From: Mermis nigrescens
Lineage: Eukaryota > Nematoda > Enoplea > Mermithida > Mermithidae
Assembly: GCA_036768485.1 (NCBI GenBank)
Contig: JAVLUZ010000527.1
Coordinates: 124,001 to 188,000, forward strand
Reading direction: 5' to 3'
DNA: 64,000 nt
Part shown: positions 1-10,940 of the stretch, in pieces
Layout: every line of letters starts with the position of its first letter
How positions within the stretch are numbered: position 1 is the first letter of the stretch
The notes under the pieces: model-generated
What the model saw: the letters and a program-made list of their open reading frames with translations, nothing else
Told to the model about the DNA's origin: nothing
Databases searched by the model: none
Position numbers and translations under genes: made by a program

Positions 1-51
1 AGGCTTAAACCTGATGACGTGTCTTTGAATAATGAAGTCAGGTTTAAGCCT
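1..51. repeat. 14-bp perfect inverted repeat
   Basis: Bases 1-14 (AGGCTTAAACCTGA) are the exact reverse complement of 38-51, with a 23-base loop. It may be the edge of a fold-back element that continues off the left side. No gene overlaps it. Confidence 0.6.
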
Positions 52-632
52 AGCTTGCAAGTAAGCCTGAATATATAGAAACCGGGCTCAGATCAGAGAA
101 ATCCTTTGTAAGGATCTACCAGACAACTACAGTCGGATTTTGGAATATAAAAATTTGTTATACGAAATGACAGTTCCTAAAGAAAACAGTAAACAATGAG
201 GTTATCAAACACTAGTTTGACATTTCACACTTCCAAGCTTTATTTATTTTGCTCTTCTTTTAGTGCTACAATATCCGTGCACAGGACAGGATTCGAAAAT
301 TGTGAGTCTTTTAGCCTTTTTAAGTATTTATCTTCAAGTTTTTTCTTTTTCTTATAAGTCTCGTTAAATTGTTTCAGCCAGTATAATAATAATTTACGTC
401 AAAACTTATTAAAAGTCGAGAATATTCAATATGCGTAAACTATCCTTTGTAATTAGACAAAGAAAAATTTTAGAGAAGTTTTGACGATATCCCTGACTTT
501 GGCTCTACTAAATTGCGCAAACGTATTGGTAGGCCATGAATGCTTCGCTCTTATTAGTTCAAAAATTTACAATGGAATAAAGACAGAACAATACGTGTCA
601 GAAAGTATTTATATTTGGAAACTTTTTCTTAC

Positions 633-788
633 TAGCACGATTTCTGTTGGCAAAGGAAATCGGAACTTCTTGCGCAGTTTGGGTTCCACGTAATCCTTGA
701 CAACGATTAGGACGATCATACAGCACAGAGATATTACAAAAGTTATCCAATTGAAGTCCTTTAATCGTTCAAATAAGTGGAAGTAAAA
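633..788 (-). CDS. SLC26-like gene, exon 6
   Basis: Its 52 codons are in phase 0 at both ends, between a TTTTATTCAG acceptor and a GTAAGA donor. It encodes a hydrophobic helix (WITFVISLCCMIVLIVV) and KKFRFPLPTEIVL, matching the family's helix followed by the PxPxE segment. I could not find the following exon between 1 and 632. Confidence 0.8.
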
Positions 789-1770
789 CTGAATAAAATA
801 GATGAATAGAAGTCATTAAAATCACACCAAAGAAAACGAGAATAAAAAAGTTTAGAAGTCAATACGAAGTCAAGTGATGCAACATTAAAGTGGTTCATGA
901 GGTGCAAGACGTGACGAAGAAATATAGACGAAAATACTGAGGAAATATTGAGAAAAATTATGATTTTTGAATGTGCTTTTACAAATTAGGCTTAAAATTT
1001 CACCTTTTACTAAGTCATTGTGCGTGTTAAATCGATAAGTGTTAGTGTGACTAAAAGTAAGCGACACAGCATTTGCTTCTAGAAACTTTTGAAGGAATGC
1101 TTAAACTTTTAAATTACATGCGCAGTGTAATTGTAGCTTATTTTAGAATTTTACAGATTATCTAGGCATTCGAATTCTTAATTTAAACGATGATCTTCTG
1201 AAAGGAACGATAGCCCTATTTTTAAATAAAATCAGCGAAAGAGGGGAAAACGTATAAGTGTGCATAGTAGATGAACTACCCAAAATTAAAGATTTGTATC
1301 ATACGCATGATTTTCTATTTGCAAAGGGTCTGATTCAGTCGCGCTCATCCGGTTTTTAGGTATTAAAATCTGTTTTTATCAAATTTATAAATGCTATCTG
1401 GCATGGCTTAACTGATACTAAATCAAAATGTGTGATTATTGTACAATTTTTGTTTCATTCGGATAAAATATATGTTCGGGTTCCTTTCTCGCTGTTTAGG
1501 GAAAGGTTGCGGCGCAACTTTTCCCAAAAAAGATAAAAATTTACGTCTCAGACTTTGCTCGTAATTGAATTTTTTGCAATAACCAAAAAATCTTACAATA
1601 GGTAAATTTGCGTGACCGCCACGTATTTTCAAATGCGTTATTCCAAGCAAGCGCGGCAATTGACTGCTCACAACTGCAATAGCTATCGTAGTTGTCAGAG
1701 CCTCCATTAACTGTTCTGACAGGTAGGCGGCCAAGAATCCGAGACGGCATAAGCCAAACGCAATCTCGTT

Positions 1771-1847
<77 letters not shown>

Positions 1848-4800
1848 CATAGCTTTAAATTTGCATAGTGTACAGTTTTTAATGTTTGGCAAATCAATAA
1901 GCTTGCTTGACAAGACAAGACAAAATTTTTAGAATAGTAATAAGAAATAATAAGTGAATAAATTTTATATTATGCAGATTATTTAGTTAGAAAATAAATA
2001 GGAAAGTTCATTTTTGAACGACATTTTCTTGGTCTTGAGCTAACCGAATGTTCTGGTTCGTTCCAATAAATTCTGTAGTCATCGAAAATGTGATGTATTA
2101 ACCACTCCTGAAGAATGTATGAAAATGCGCCTTCAAAAACCTTTTTGTATCGTATAATTCAGTATCCAAAAACTGGCCAAAAAGCGACTTGAAACGCAAT
2201 AAATGCTTATGATCACTTGCAGAATACCAACAACGCAAGTGAATTGGATGGCGACGTCAAAATAATCTTGCTGTTTAGCCAGGGCCTCGGACAAACTGCC
2301 GGATAAGGTGGTGTTTTGAAAAGCAGAGCCGTTGTTATGATCGTATTCAATCTCATCGAAGATTACATGCTTTTGAACTACCGCAGATACCATCAAACTG
2401 ATCGATGCAACAGGGCCTTAAAGTATCAGTGGAAAAATTCGCGACCAGACATGCATGTGGATGAGGCTAGACCTCTCAGATCGAATGGAAAACTAGAAAA
2501 TTTTCTGAGAAAAACGAGGCGAAATGAAGACTATACAAATCGACGAAAAGGAAAAATTGTCTTCAAAAGTACCTGAAATTGACCGAAAACTGTGGATTTA
2601 TATAGTTTTGGCGCGAGTCCATCGCGAGCAAACATACACGTGAGAGGGGGTTAGGGGGTCTCTCGACCATACATCTGCAGCAAGAAAATTTTAGGGGGCC
2701 GGATGTGTAACATCTCCGAAAATATTACTAAAAATAGAATTCGTGGGGTCTACAGTAATCTGGGGGGTTTCAACTTCTGGGGGTACAACAGTCCTCACGC
2801 TCTTGTGTGGTCTTTCAACCCCCTGGAATAGACAAAAAGTAAAATTTTCTGGGAAAACGCGGCGAAATGAAGACTACAAATCGACGAAAAGGAAAAATTG
2901 TCTTCAAAAGTACCTGAAATTGACCAAAAAACTGTAGATTTATATAGTTTTGGCGCGAGTCCGTCGCGAGCAAACATACACGTGAGAGGGGGTGGTCTCT
3001 CGACCATACATCTGCAGCAAGAAAATTTTAGGCGGCCGGATGTGTAACATCTCCGAAAATATTACCAAAAATAGAATTCTGGGGGTCTACAGTAATCTGG
3101 GAGGTTTCAACTTCTGGGGTACAACAGTCCTCACGCTCTTGTGTGGTCTTTCAACCCCTGGAATGAGACAAAAAGTGAAATTTTCTCGGAAAACGCGGCA
3201 GAATGAAAAATAGATGAAAATTTAAAAATTTTTCTGAAACTGCTTCAAATTGACCAGAAACTATTTAATGAAGTGTAGTTTTAACGCTTTTTTGGCGCTT
3301 ATACCATTTTTTGAGGTCATTTTGGCCCAAAAAAGCTCAATTTCTGATCCCCCTCCCAAACCAGCTGACCCCCTTCCCCCAGATCGGCCATACTGTGCAT
3401 CCATGGTCGCGACCACGATGCACAGCGTGACCGATCTGAGCAAGGGTGGCCAGCCGGTCTAAGAGGGGGGGTCAAGAATTGAGTTTTTTGCTAAACTGAG
3501 TTCAAAAACTGGTATAAGGGCTAAAATAGTGTTAAAACTATGTTATTACACAATTTCTGGTCAATTTGAAGCCCCTTTGAAGAAAAGATTCAATTTCCAA
3601 CCATTTTTAGCCTTCATTTTGCCTCTTTTTCCTCACAAAATTTTCCATGTTCCCAGTCTGGAGGGTCTAAACCCAAAATCCCCCGTGCATGTCTAGTCGC
3701 GACGCTGTCACATGATTTGAGTACATAAAAGATATAACAGATGGAAAAGTATGGAATGCCTCATTTACATCAACGACTAGGATTTTATCAGACGTAATAA
3801 GTGAAATTCTCGTATCAGATTGAAGAGGAACTTTATGTCTATGGTCCGATAAAGCGCAATTTTTATGAGCCGTATGGAAAGACAACAAAAAGTTTCAGGT
3901 TCGAAAATTTTATTATTCAAGAAGATTCAAATTTCCTTACGTCTTATGATCCATTGCACAAATTTCGCAAATTGTTTCCTAACAAAATCTGAAGAAGGCA
4001 CTCAAACCAAAAAGTCTGCAAGCCTTATCATAGGAGAAAACAGAAGCAAAATGACATAATCATTAACTCACCCGTTGATGTATGTCTTGAACTGCCAAAC
4101 AAGGCGTAAACAATCACCGGAAATATAGAACTGTATAAACCAGTTTGAGAATTCAGCCCTGCTAATTCACCATTGGCCATTCCTAATCAACGAAAATTAT
4201 TATTCAGCTAGTTTGACATTTTTGAGATAATTAACAAAGGCAAGATTGAAGATAGCTGAATTAATATGAAGATTAAAGGTTCCTCATTTTCCTGAAAGCC
4301 CAATTGAAATTTTATTGTCTTTAACGCTTGAATTAAAATAAAACTATGAATTGTATCACATTTGGATTCATCACAATGAAATTATTGAATCATATTAGAA
4401 TAACAGCCTATCACGACTCAAGAGTCACATCTGGTGTTCGATCACACTTTCAAAGAATCTTGATATTTTTTCTTAAAAAGATTTCTAAATTCCAATTTTT
4501 CAGAAATATCGTACGGAACATCAAATTTAATTTGCTGTCATGTGTAAAAAGTTTTTGGCGTACAATACTGAAAAAGACAGATTTCATTGCCGGTAAAGCA
4601 TGCTTGCTAATTCGCCCGGAAATTCACTCTTTTGTCCTTCCCTCCTACCCAGGTGCATGTCTGGTCGTTACCACACATGAACGTTGGGGTTTAGGGGGTT
4701 TACATCCCTATACAGAATCTGAAACCTTCAACAAATCAATAAACTCCCAAAATTAAATTTTCAGCATGTTTTTTGGGATTTTCCCGGTTTTAACCCACCG

Positions 4801-5417
4801 CTGGATTTGGCTGCTGCCCATGGGCGGACCACCCTCCCCAAAAAAAATCGATAGACCCCCAGAATTGAATTTTCGGTGCTCTTTTTGGCAATTAGGCCCC
4901 ATTAGACCCCCATAATTTGGTCGCTGCATGGTCGCCAAGCAATATTCCGATTTTATGATACTTAAACTTTTTTCTTACACCTAGTACGTACATGGCCTCC
5001 ATAAGCTCAGAATTCTGAAAATACTTTTTCACGTTGATGAGCTGCCTTCATAATCAGACTCTGAACCTAAATCAGCACTTTGAACTGATTCGGCCTGCTT
5101 ACCTTGAGGGATGGCCAAGAACGCTACCGTAATTCCAATCACAATTTCGGTAATTAGAAAGCTTGTCCAACCCTGTGCTAGATATTGCCAAAAGCGGAAT
5201 ATCGGAAACACCTCTTTTATGCTTGCGTTCAGCCGTTCAAGTAAATTACTTGCATCAGGGACACATCGTCTAAAGTTAAACTTCGCCTTACTATCAACAA
5301 CGTTCGGTTTTAATTCATCGAGATAAGCCTGTAAAAAATGCAATCAAGTTATACATGTTACACGGGATTAATTTTTTTACTCACCCCGTTAAGCACCGGC
5401 CTTGAGATTGATATCAT
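633..5417 (-). CDS. SLC26/SulP-family anion transporter, partial (6 exons)
   Basis: Membrane anion exchanger or channel of the SLC26 (sulfate permease) family; the substrate cannot be told from sequence. I joined exons 5417-5385, 5328-5103, 4182-4072, 2416-2217, 1764-1597 and 788-633. All junctions have GT donors and AG acceptors and every phase matches. In order the product shows the RPV motif near the N-terminus, the FPIFRF segment, the first membrane helix ending in IPQG, then ANGELAGL, TGLYSSIFPVIVYALFGSSR, GPVASISLMV, GILQIAFGLCRLGFLAAYLS, SSQLPRLLGI, and a KLRKKFRFPLPTEI segment, each in the family's usual order. About 300 codons are covered; the family runs to 600-750 with a C-terminal STAS domain, so the rest should lie left of the window. 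Introns 2 and 3 hold transposons and intron 4 a microsatellite. The family call is secure; expression is untested and the ORFs show no breaks. Confidence 0.85.
1597..1764 (-). CDS. SLC26-like gene, exon 5
   Basis: Its 56 codons are in phase 0 at both ends. It encodes IAFGLCRLGFLAAYLSEQ and SSQLPRLLGI, strongly conserved in SLC26. The acceptor GAACGAG is poor and directly follows an (AT)n run; the donor GTAAGA is good. Confidence 0.8.
1774..1843. repeat. (AT)35 microsatellite
   Basis: An uninterrupted AT run of 70 bases in intron 4 of the transporter gene. It starts 10 bases from the exon 5 acceptor and stands where a polypyrimidine tract would be expected. Reverse-frame Ile-Tyr reading here is an artefact. 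Confidence 0.95.
2217..2416 (-). CDS. SLC26-like gene, exon 4
   Basis: The exon starts after ACTTTAAG (AG at 2418-2417) with GC completing the Gly codon from exon 3. It encodes GPVASISLMVSAVV, an extracellular-type loop with an N-x-T site, and ends at GILQ before a weak GTGATC donor. A transposon end lies only 28 bp upstream of the acceptor. Confidence 0.8.
2446..2600 (-). mobile_element. Short TIR element, family C, inverted, partial
   Basis: CAGACATGCATGTGG at 2446 is the right-hand end of family C in reverse. The 8 bases before it (TTCGCGAC) look like the family's target duplication. The body matches 3150-3260 and 20220-20336 in reverse. It fades into the tandem unit at 2571. Confidence 0.6.
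2510..3190. repeat. Tandem duplication, two ~340-bp units, in intron 3
   Basis: The same block occurs twice about 340 bp apart: ACCTGAAATTGACC at 2571 and 2912, CATACATCTGCAGC at 2668 and 3005. Each unit joins a family C-like part to a diverged family A-like part (starts CATACATCTGCAGCAAG, ends CTCTTGTGTG). It reads as one composite element duplicated in tandem. Confidence 0.7.
3150..3405 (-). mobile_element. Family C element, inverted copy
   Basis: Reverse-oriented family C copy ending at 3405; its outer left end is not sharp. Together with the copy at 3414 it forms a long imperfect palindrome centred on the GTCGCGAC spacer at 3406-3413. Confidence 0.65.
3414..3695 (+). mobile_element. Family C element with exact 8-bp target duplication
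   Basis: A 282-bp non-autonomous element in intron 3. Its ends are CACGATGCAC and, on the other strand, TAGACATGCAC. GTCGCGAC stands at 3406-3413 and again at 3696-3703, an exact 8-bp duplication as made by hAT transposases. It has no coding capacity. Confidence 0.75.
4072..4182 (-). CDS. SLC26-like gene, exon 3
   Basis: Its 111 bp complete the Gly codon of IPQG and encode MANGELAGL, then TGLYSSIFPVIVYALFGSSR, the next two helices of SLC26 proteins. The acceptor is TTGATTAG and the donor GTGAGT, leaving phase 1. It has no long ORF of its own, so it is easily missed. Confidence 0.85.
4672..4930 (+). mobile_element. Family F short TIR element in intron 2
   Basis: It starts CACACATGAACG and ends CGCTGCATG. 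An 8-base spacer GTCGTTAC (4664-4671) separates it from the CATGTCTG end of another element. The body is rich in GGGGTTTAGGGGG-like tracts and matches 5802-5948 in part. The right flank GTCGCCAA only half matches, so the duplication is uncertain. Confidence 0.5.
5103..5328 (-). CDS. SLC26-like gene, exon 2 (first membrane helix)
   Basis: It starts in phase 0 after TTTTTTACAG and ends after one base of a Gly codon at a GTAAGC donor (5102). It encodes a soluble N-terminal stretch, then FPIFRFWQY, a hydrophobic helix and the family signature GITVAFLAIPQG. Confidence 0.85.
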
Positions 5418-5425
5418 CGTTTTAG
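5385..5425 (-). CDS. SLC26-like gene, exon 1 (start codon at 5417)
   Basis: The exon follows an ATAATTTCAG acceptor at 5427-5426, has 8 untranslated bases, then ATG at 5417-5415 and 11 codons (MISISRPVLNG) to a GTGAGT donor at 5384. The acceptor so close before the ATG could receive a trans-spliced leader, as in nematodes, or end an ordinary 5'UTR intron. The next intron is only 56 bp. Confidence 0.75.
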
Positions 5426-5557
5426 CTGAAATTATAAGTTGGACATGCACGTAAGTTTTTATTAAAAATAGCACGCGCACATAATTTCACACAAGAGTGA
5501 AAAAGCGACACAGCTGCGAAATAAAATGGAACTCACATAATGTTCATCAGTCACCAC

Positions 5558-5796
5558 CATACGTGTGCAGCTAGGAAATTCTGGGAGGGTGCAATAATTT
5601 TCAAAGGTCAAAAACATAGTCCTAAAAATGGTGGTATGGCGAAAAAACACCATTATTCAACGTTTCTCATCGAGCACTATCCTTTGGCATCAAAAAATTG
5701 CGAAAAAATTCCAAAAATTGAATTATGGGTGAGGTATTTTGGTTTCTCGGAGGACGGAGGAGTGCATACTCCCCAAACCCCCCACGCCCAGGTGTG
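5558..5796 (+). mobile_element. Family A hAT-type MITE, copy 1
   Basis: A 239-bp element starting CATACGTGTGCAG and ending CCCAGGTGTG, with GTCACCAC before it and GTCACCAG after it (7 of 8 match). It lies just upstream of the transporter gene and abuts the family F element at 5802. Confidence 0.75.
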
Positions 5797-5801
5797 GTCA
5801 C

Positions 5802-5948
5802 CAGACATGGGCATGTAGAAGGGTTTACAGCCCCAGAGTCCAGTGGATCCTCCGAAAATCGATAACCCCTAGAATAGAATTTTCGGCATGCTTTTGAGAT
5901 TTTCGGCGGTTTTGACTGCCATAATTTGGCCGCTGCCCACGTATTATG
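5802..5948 (+). mobile_element. Family F element, shorter copy
   Basis: It starts CAGACATGGGCATG and ends CCCACGTATTATG. Its first three bases overlap the duplication of the family A copy to its left. The core (AATAGAATTTTCGGCATG) matches the copy at 4672-4930. Confidence 0.5.
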
Positions 5949-6682
5949 GTCACGAACCAGACGTGAACGCGGCGAATTTATGGGGTACAGACCGCCAAAT
6001 GAAAAGATAAAAGATTTTGTGGCGCGAATGTTGTAAAACTAAGCTTAAAAACGGACAAAATTTGATTTTTTGTAAACGAGCTTAAGTCGACCAGAACCAT
6101 AACTCTGGCATTCATCGCACTATCTAACATTTGTAGTAATTTTTGAGGCCATGCGATCCGAACTAAAAATACCCGGCCGATTTCCATGAACCGGTCTGGT
6201 CTTGCTGCATTACGGCGCGTCACAACACGTTAACTATAGGAGTATTCATACTGATGCGAACGCATTGCATAAGCTTGAAATCCATATTTGTATATTTTAC
6301 GTCACAAATTCGTATATTTCTCCTATGAACTTGTGCACATGTAAAGGTAAATGATAGGTACTTCTTTTAAAAGCTTGTTATTATGTAAATTTTCCTTTTT
6401 AGTGACAGGCAAGATAAATAATAAAAATGCCGAAAATTTGCCACGGCCAAGTAGATGTTATTATGACAGTAAACAATCGACTCTCATTCTCTTTTAACAA
6501 AAATATTTGTTTTCTTCATCATTTGTTTATCTTAAAGTTTAAAGGTGTTAATAACCCACCTTAAATTAATATTGAACTCTGATTTGCATTACGTATGAAT
6601 AACAACAAAGCCTTCCACAACTCGTCCATCCGAAAGTCTCATGAATTGCAACCTTCCTTCGTGTTTGATTAATAAGAATGTA
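5949..6682. other. No gene seen
   Basis: AT-rich non-coding DNA between transposons and upstream of the transporter gene. It could hold that gene's promoter, but I see no clear core element. Confidence 0.5.
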
Positions 6683-7646
6683 CAGGGTTGCTCAAAAAAA
6701 CGAACCACATATCAGTCCTTATAACTTCTCTAATACCTCATTGATTTTGATGCGGTTTGCTTTATTTAAGAGCCTCTGACCTCTGTAACAACTTTATCAA
6801 TTTCAATATATGCTAGTTTCGCTGTTATCAATTCACACTAGGTTAAGCAAAAGTCGTTTTATTAGCATTTTGCAGATTGAACATATAAAACAGGCTAAAG
6901 TTTGTAACATCATAACTTATTGAAGTCAAATGCAAATTAGATGCGATTTGTTTTGGTAGGACCCGTATTAGTTTTACATGAAGATGTTAAAATAATAATT
7001 ATAGTTATGGCGTTGTTTTAAAGAATCACGCATTTTAATAAAAGTCGTTTTTTGAGTCTTGAAAGTATCTACCAGAGAAATTATTTGTCCTTTTTTGACG
7101 TGTAACTTAATAATTTGTACGAAAGTTAATTAATTCTAAAGTCCTTTCATTTGGCCGTTACTCACCCTTGTAATTTACTTCATGAAATTACAGCTTGCTG
7201 CAAAATAATAGAGCTGCAATCAAAGGTTGCAGTTGTTGCAAACGGCTTGCAAATTATAAATTTTTGATCAACGAACTTAACAAGCCAAGATTAAAGTGCA
7301 GTTGTATTGCACAGACTGAACCAATCAAGATAAAAATCACAACTAGGGTAGAAAAATAATTTTAGTTTCATTAAAACAAGTCACATTTTATTTGCTCTTG
7401 TTATTATGAAATTATGATGTTGCAAAGATAGCTTGTTTTATACTTTCAACATGCAAAATACTAGAAAAAACGACTTCTGCTTAAGCTAGTGTAAACTGAT
7501 ATCAGCTAAATCGGCATATACGGATTTTGGCAAAGTTGTTGCAGAAGACATAGGCTCTAAAATAATAAAGCAAATTGCATCAAAATCAGTTAAGTATCAG
7601 AGAAGTTATAACGACTGATATGCGCTTCATTTTTTTAGCCACCCTT
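6683..7646. mobile_element. Fold-back DNA transposon with arms over 300 bp
   Basis: The left end (CAGGGTTGCTCAAAAAAACG) and the reversed right end (AAGGGTGGCTAAAAAAATGA) begin long inverted arms that can be followed for more than 300 bases, e.g. CATATCAGTCCTTATAAC against CATATCAGTCGTTATAAC. A TA dinucleotide flanks each end (6681-6682, 7647-7648), as Tc1/mariner-type elements leave. There is no transposase ORF. The superfamily is an inference from the TA and the CAGGG start. Confidence 0.7.
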
Positions 7647-7731
7647 TATGTAATGCATGCATGTATGTACACGTATGATCGAACATACTTTTAGTCAGGT
7701 AACAAATAGATGTAACAAATCTAGATACAAC

Positions 7732-7964
7732 CATAGTTGGGTGGCACCAAAGCTCTGGGGGATCCAAGATTTTTTAAAAAGTAAAAAAATGGCCTTAAAA
7801 ATGGTGGTATGGCGAAAAACACCATTTTTCAACGTTTCTCATCGAGCACTATCCATTGGCATTAAAAAATTGCGAAAAAAACTAGAAAAATTACAAAAAT
7901 TGAATTCTGGGGATATTTTGGTTTCTGGGGTTGCATAACCCCAAACCCCCCACGCCCAGGTATG
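7732..7964 (+). mobile_element. Family A hAT-type MITE, copy 2
   Basis: A 233-bp element from CATAGTTGGGTGGC to CCCAGGTATG, flanked by GATACAAC and GACACAAC (7 of 8 match). More diverged at the left end than other copies. Confidence 0.7.
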
Positions 7965-8015
7965 GACACAACTCGTTCATCGAACTCCTCAATGATTTGA
8001 TTAATTGGCCATGAC

Positions 8016-8190
8016 CAGGCATGCACGTGGGGGTTTCGGATTCTTGATCCTCAGAATGGTAAAATGGAAAGTTTCCTGAAAAAATAGGCAAAATCCTGCT
8101 AGAAGTCGATGAAAATAACAATTTTGTTCAAAATTGCTTGAAATTGACCAAAACTGTGACCTGCTATAGGTATTGTTGCCCAAAAATCTT
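8016..8190 (-). mobile_element. Family C element, inverted, truncated
   Basis: It starts CAGGCATGCACGTGGGGG after a GGCCATGAC flank and follows the family C right half in reverse (GGAAAGTTTCCTG, ATTGACCAAAACTG). The left-end sequence is missing. Confidence 0.5.
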
Positions 8191-8491
8191 AGCGCAAGGA
8201 ATTTCCATCTAAGACTATCGCAATTTTTTTTTATATGCTAACACCTCGTATTGATCCATAATCTCAATATCGTTTAGTTTCAAAAAATAGTTTGGGTCGG
8301 AAATTTGTAAAAACCTATCTTATTTGGAGTGAATCTACTCTACATTACAGAAAAAAACTAAAAAATGGAATTCTCGCAAAAATAAGCTGCAGCATTTTTA
8401 TTTTTCGCGGAGTAATGTAAGCTTATTGACCAATTTAGCGCTTCGCTTACTCAAAATTAATCACAGAGAGTAATATTACGTAATCAGTTTT

Positions 8492-9102
8492 CAGGGCCGG
8501 TCTTGGGGGGAGCGAACTGGGCGGCCGCCCAGAGCTGCTAAAATTTAGGGCTGCTAAAAAATTTGAAAAACTAAAAGTTCTTATTGATTCCATGACTGAA
8601 ATATTAGATTAGCCACTGATCACTCTTACATACTTGTTCAGAAATGGATTCCAGGACGCTTTACCAAATGTTTTAATTGCTCTCAAGATTTTACTTACAA
8701 TCCTCTTACCGTGGCCTCAGCAGAACGTTCATTTTCGAAATTAAAATTGATCAAAATGTACTTAAGGTCTACTATGACTGATTTTCGTCTCACTGCTTTA
8801 GCCCTCATTTCGATTGAAAATGTTATGTCGTCTTCTTCAGATTTTCCGCTATTGGTCGATTGTTTTGCTGCTCAAGAAGCTCGAAAATTAACTTTTAGTC
8901 ACGTTGTTCATTCATGCTTTAATTTTTTCAAGAATAAAATGTTTTGATATCGATTATCTATTGCTGCTTTCTCAAAATTTTAATAGCATTTTGTTCCATT
9001 ATGGTACCTACTAAAAATGCATTATTGCACATATTTAAAAATTTTTTGGGGCCGCTAAAATCAGTTCCGCCCAGGGCCACTAAAACCCTTAGACCGGCTC
9101 TG
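8492..9102 (+). mobile_element. Decayed hAT transposon with exact 8-bp target duplication
   Basis: The left end CAGGGCCGGTCTTGGGG and the reversed right end CAGAGCCGGTCTAAGGG are imperfect inverted repeats. TCAGTTTT stands at 8484-8491 and 9103-9110. At 611 bp most of the transposase is deleted; what remains is the C-terminal dimerisation region. Confidence 0.88.
8651..8947 (+). pseudogene. hAT transposase C-terminal dimerisation fragment
   Basis: The reading contains ASAERSFSKLKLIKMYLRST and then TALALISIE, the hallmark of the hAT C-terminal dimerisation region in the ZMYM-like transposase group. The upstream part (PNVLIALKILL) is in another frame, so there is an indel near 8700. The DNA-binding and catalytic parts are absent. 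It ends at TGA inside the hAT element and cannot make a working enzyme. Confidence 0.85.
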
Positions 9103-9225
9103 TCAGTTTTAGAGGAACCATATGATCATTTTGAACATGATGTAAAGACATGCGCGTACGAGAAAATCGATTGTGGAACGCCCGGCTTAGCAACAAACAC
9201 TGTATTAATCGAGAAGGATATTTAG

Positions 9226-9358
9226 AAATTAGCATGACACATGCAAAACAACAAGCTAAAAAGACTATTCACGCTGTTGAATCATCAAAAGACTCGAGTG
9301 TATCATTTTATGCCAAATTAGTACGACGTTTTCAATTGTTTAACGGACTGAGATTTGA
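9226..9358 (+). CDS. Possible unrecognised coding exon
   Basis: An open stretch of about 43 codons lies between an AG acceptor (GATATTTAG) and a GT donor (TTTGAG/GTACCT). Its reading (AKKTIHAVESSKDS, FYAKLVRRFQLF) looks protein-like and amphipathic, but I recognise no family. No partner exon was found; it may be chance. Confidence 0.2.
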
Positions 9359-10940
9359 GGTACCTTCTACCTACCCGTCATTTGACGGTATTTGAGTTGA
9401 AAAGATTTGCACTATCAGATGAAATTTCTTAAAATGCGTGCTAATATCCAGTGTGTAAATTTGCGCTGCATCCTCGCAGGGTATAATTGGATAATTGAAA
9501 TAGCTAAATTGAATCCGCTGATTTTCGCTGAAAAAACGGCTTTATTGTAAAATGCAGGTTTTGTAGCGAATTTTGTTTCGTGATTATTGAATCGCGTCAC
9601 ACCATAATTATTCGTACCTGATTCACTAGAAAATTATGGTCCAAATAAAAAATCGCGGTCCCTGTTCGAATAAAGCATTGAAAAGCCGTGAAAACAGTAA
9701 GTAGATAGAGTAAATATCAGGTATTAATTCCAACAGTGTGAGAAGTGTGAATCTGCCAGATCCTTCACGTAAATTAGCTTATAGGTACATAGGTACCGTT
9801 TGCGTCATATTTTTATGGCCCGTTTACGGTGCATCCAGCCAAGGTCACGCCTGTCATTCAACGATAAAACCAGACACCAGAAATTCATTATCACGTCATA
9901 CCATAAATATTAGGCCTCCACACTGCGTTCTAGAAAAAAACAAAATACCAGCCTAATTCGTCACAGTTCGCTCAAGGTTGAGCTAAAAGGTTGCTCTTAC
10001 TTCGGTGCATAACCCTTCGTTTCGTGGGCTAGAACGATGTTCTAGCAATTCACTTTATCGACATTTTTCCTGATTTTTCCAGATCCCTGTATCTAGAACT
10101 TTGTCTAGCCTCGTTTGGCGCCAGTGACATCGTTTTTAATGGTTTAGCTCTATGAGAAGTTTAAGTAAGAAATGAGCATTTTTTTGGCCTATTTACACTG
10201 ACATCACAAAAACATTAAGATGGGAAAATAGGTCTAATGAAAAATTTAGTGGTTTATTCCTTTCCAGATTTTCAAATGCATCCCCTGGTTGTATTTAACA
10301 CAATAGGAATAAAACTTTTCTTGTTTTTGCATGGATGTCCGCCATGTGCCTATTCTTATGTATTGTATAGGTTTTAGTTGTGTAGCAGTGGAGCTGTACT
10401 CTTTTAGCTAAATCGTTCATTCTCGTGGTCAATCTGCATTTCGTCATCGGTCAATAATACTTTTGCTTGGCAAGCGCCGATCATGTGTTTCTTTGCGGTG
10501 CAAAGATGGTCAAGAAACCGGCATATGTGGCATTTGTTGCAAGTGTCTATGGGACACTCGCATAACAACCACATTTTCCAGGACGGATTTCCCCTCTTTT
10601 ATTAAAAATTCTAATATATTTTCATACTATATATTTAGGCAAAGAGATCGGTACTTGCTAAAATGCGATTTGATACCGAATTGGTTACCATGCTATTTCA
10701 TAGTCACTATACTTATACTGTGTAAAATTCTAACGTGTCTTTTTTCATCTTGATGCCCATGCACATATGTCTATTTATTTTTCCCGGTAATATTAGTGTC
10801 CTTTTTTGTCTATGCACCTATGCAAATTTACTATTAGTGTAATTTGGCCTATTTGCTTGCATACATACACTAATGCAGACCAACTAACCGTATGAACGTA
10901 CGGGGCTTACCTAAATACCTATAGTCTGTTCCATTTATTC
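9359..10940. other. No gene seen
   Basis: Short ORFs at 9738-9956 and 10463-10753 show no family and no convincing splice partners. The stretch is AT-rich, single-copy-looking DNA. Confidence 0.45.

Noticed and set aside
1541..1918. Minus-strand ORF with a long Ile-Tyr run
   Set aside because: It is a translation of the (AT)n microsatellite and overlaps exon 5 in a wrong frame.
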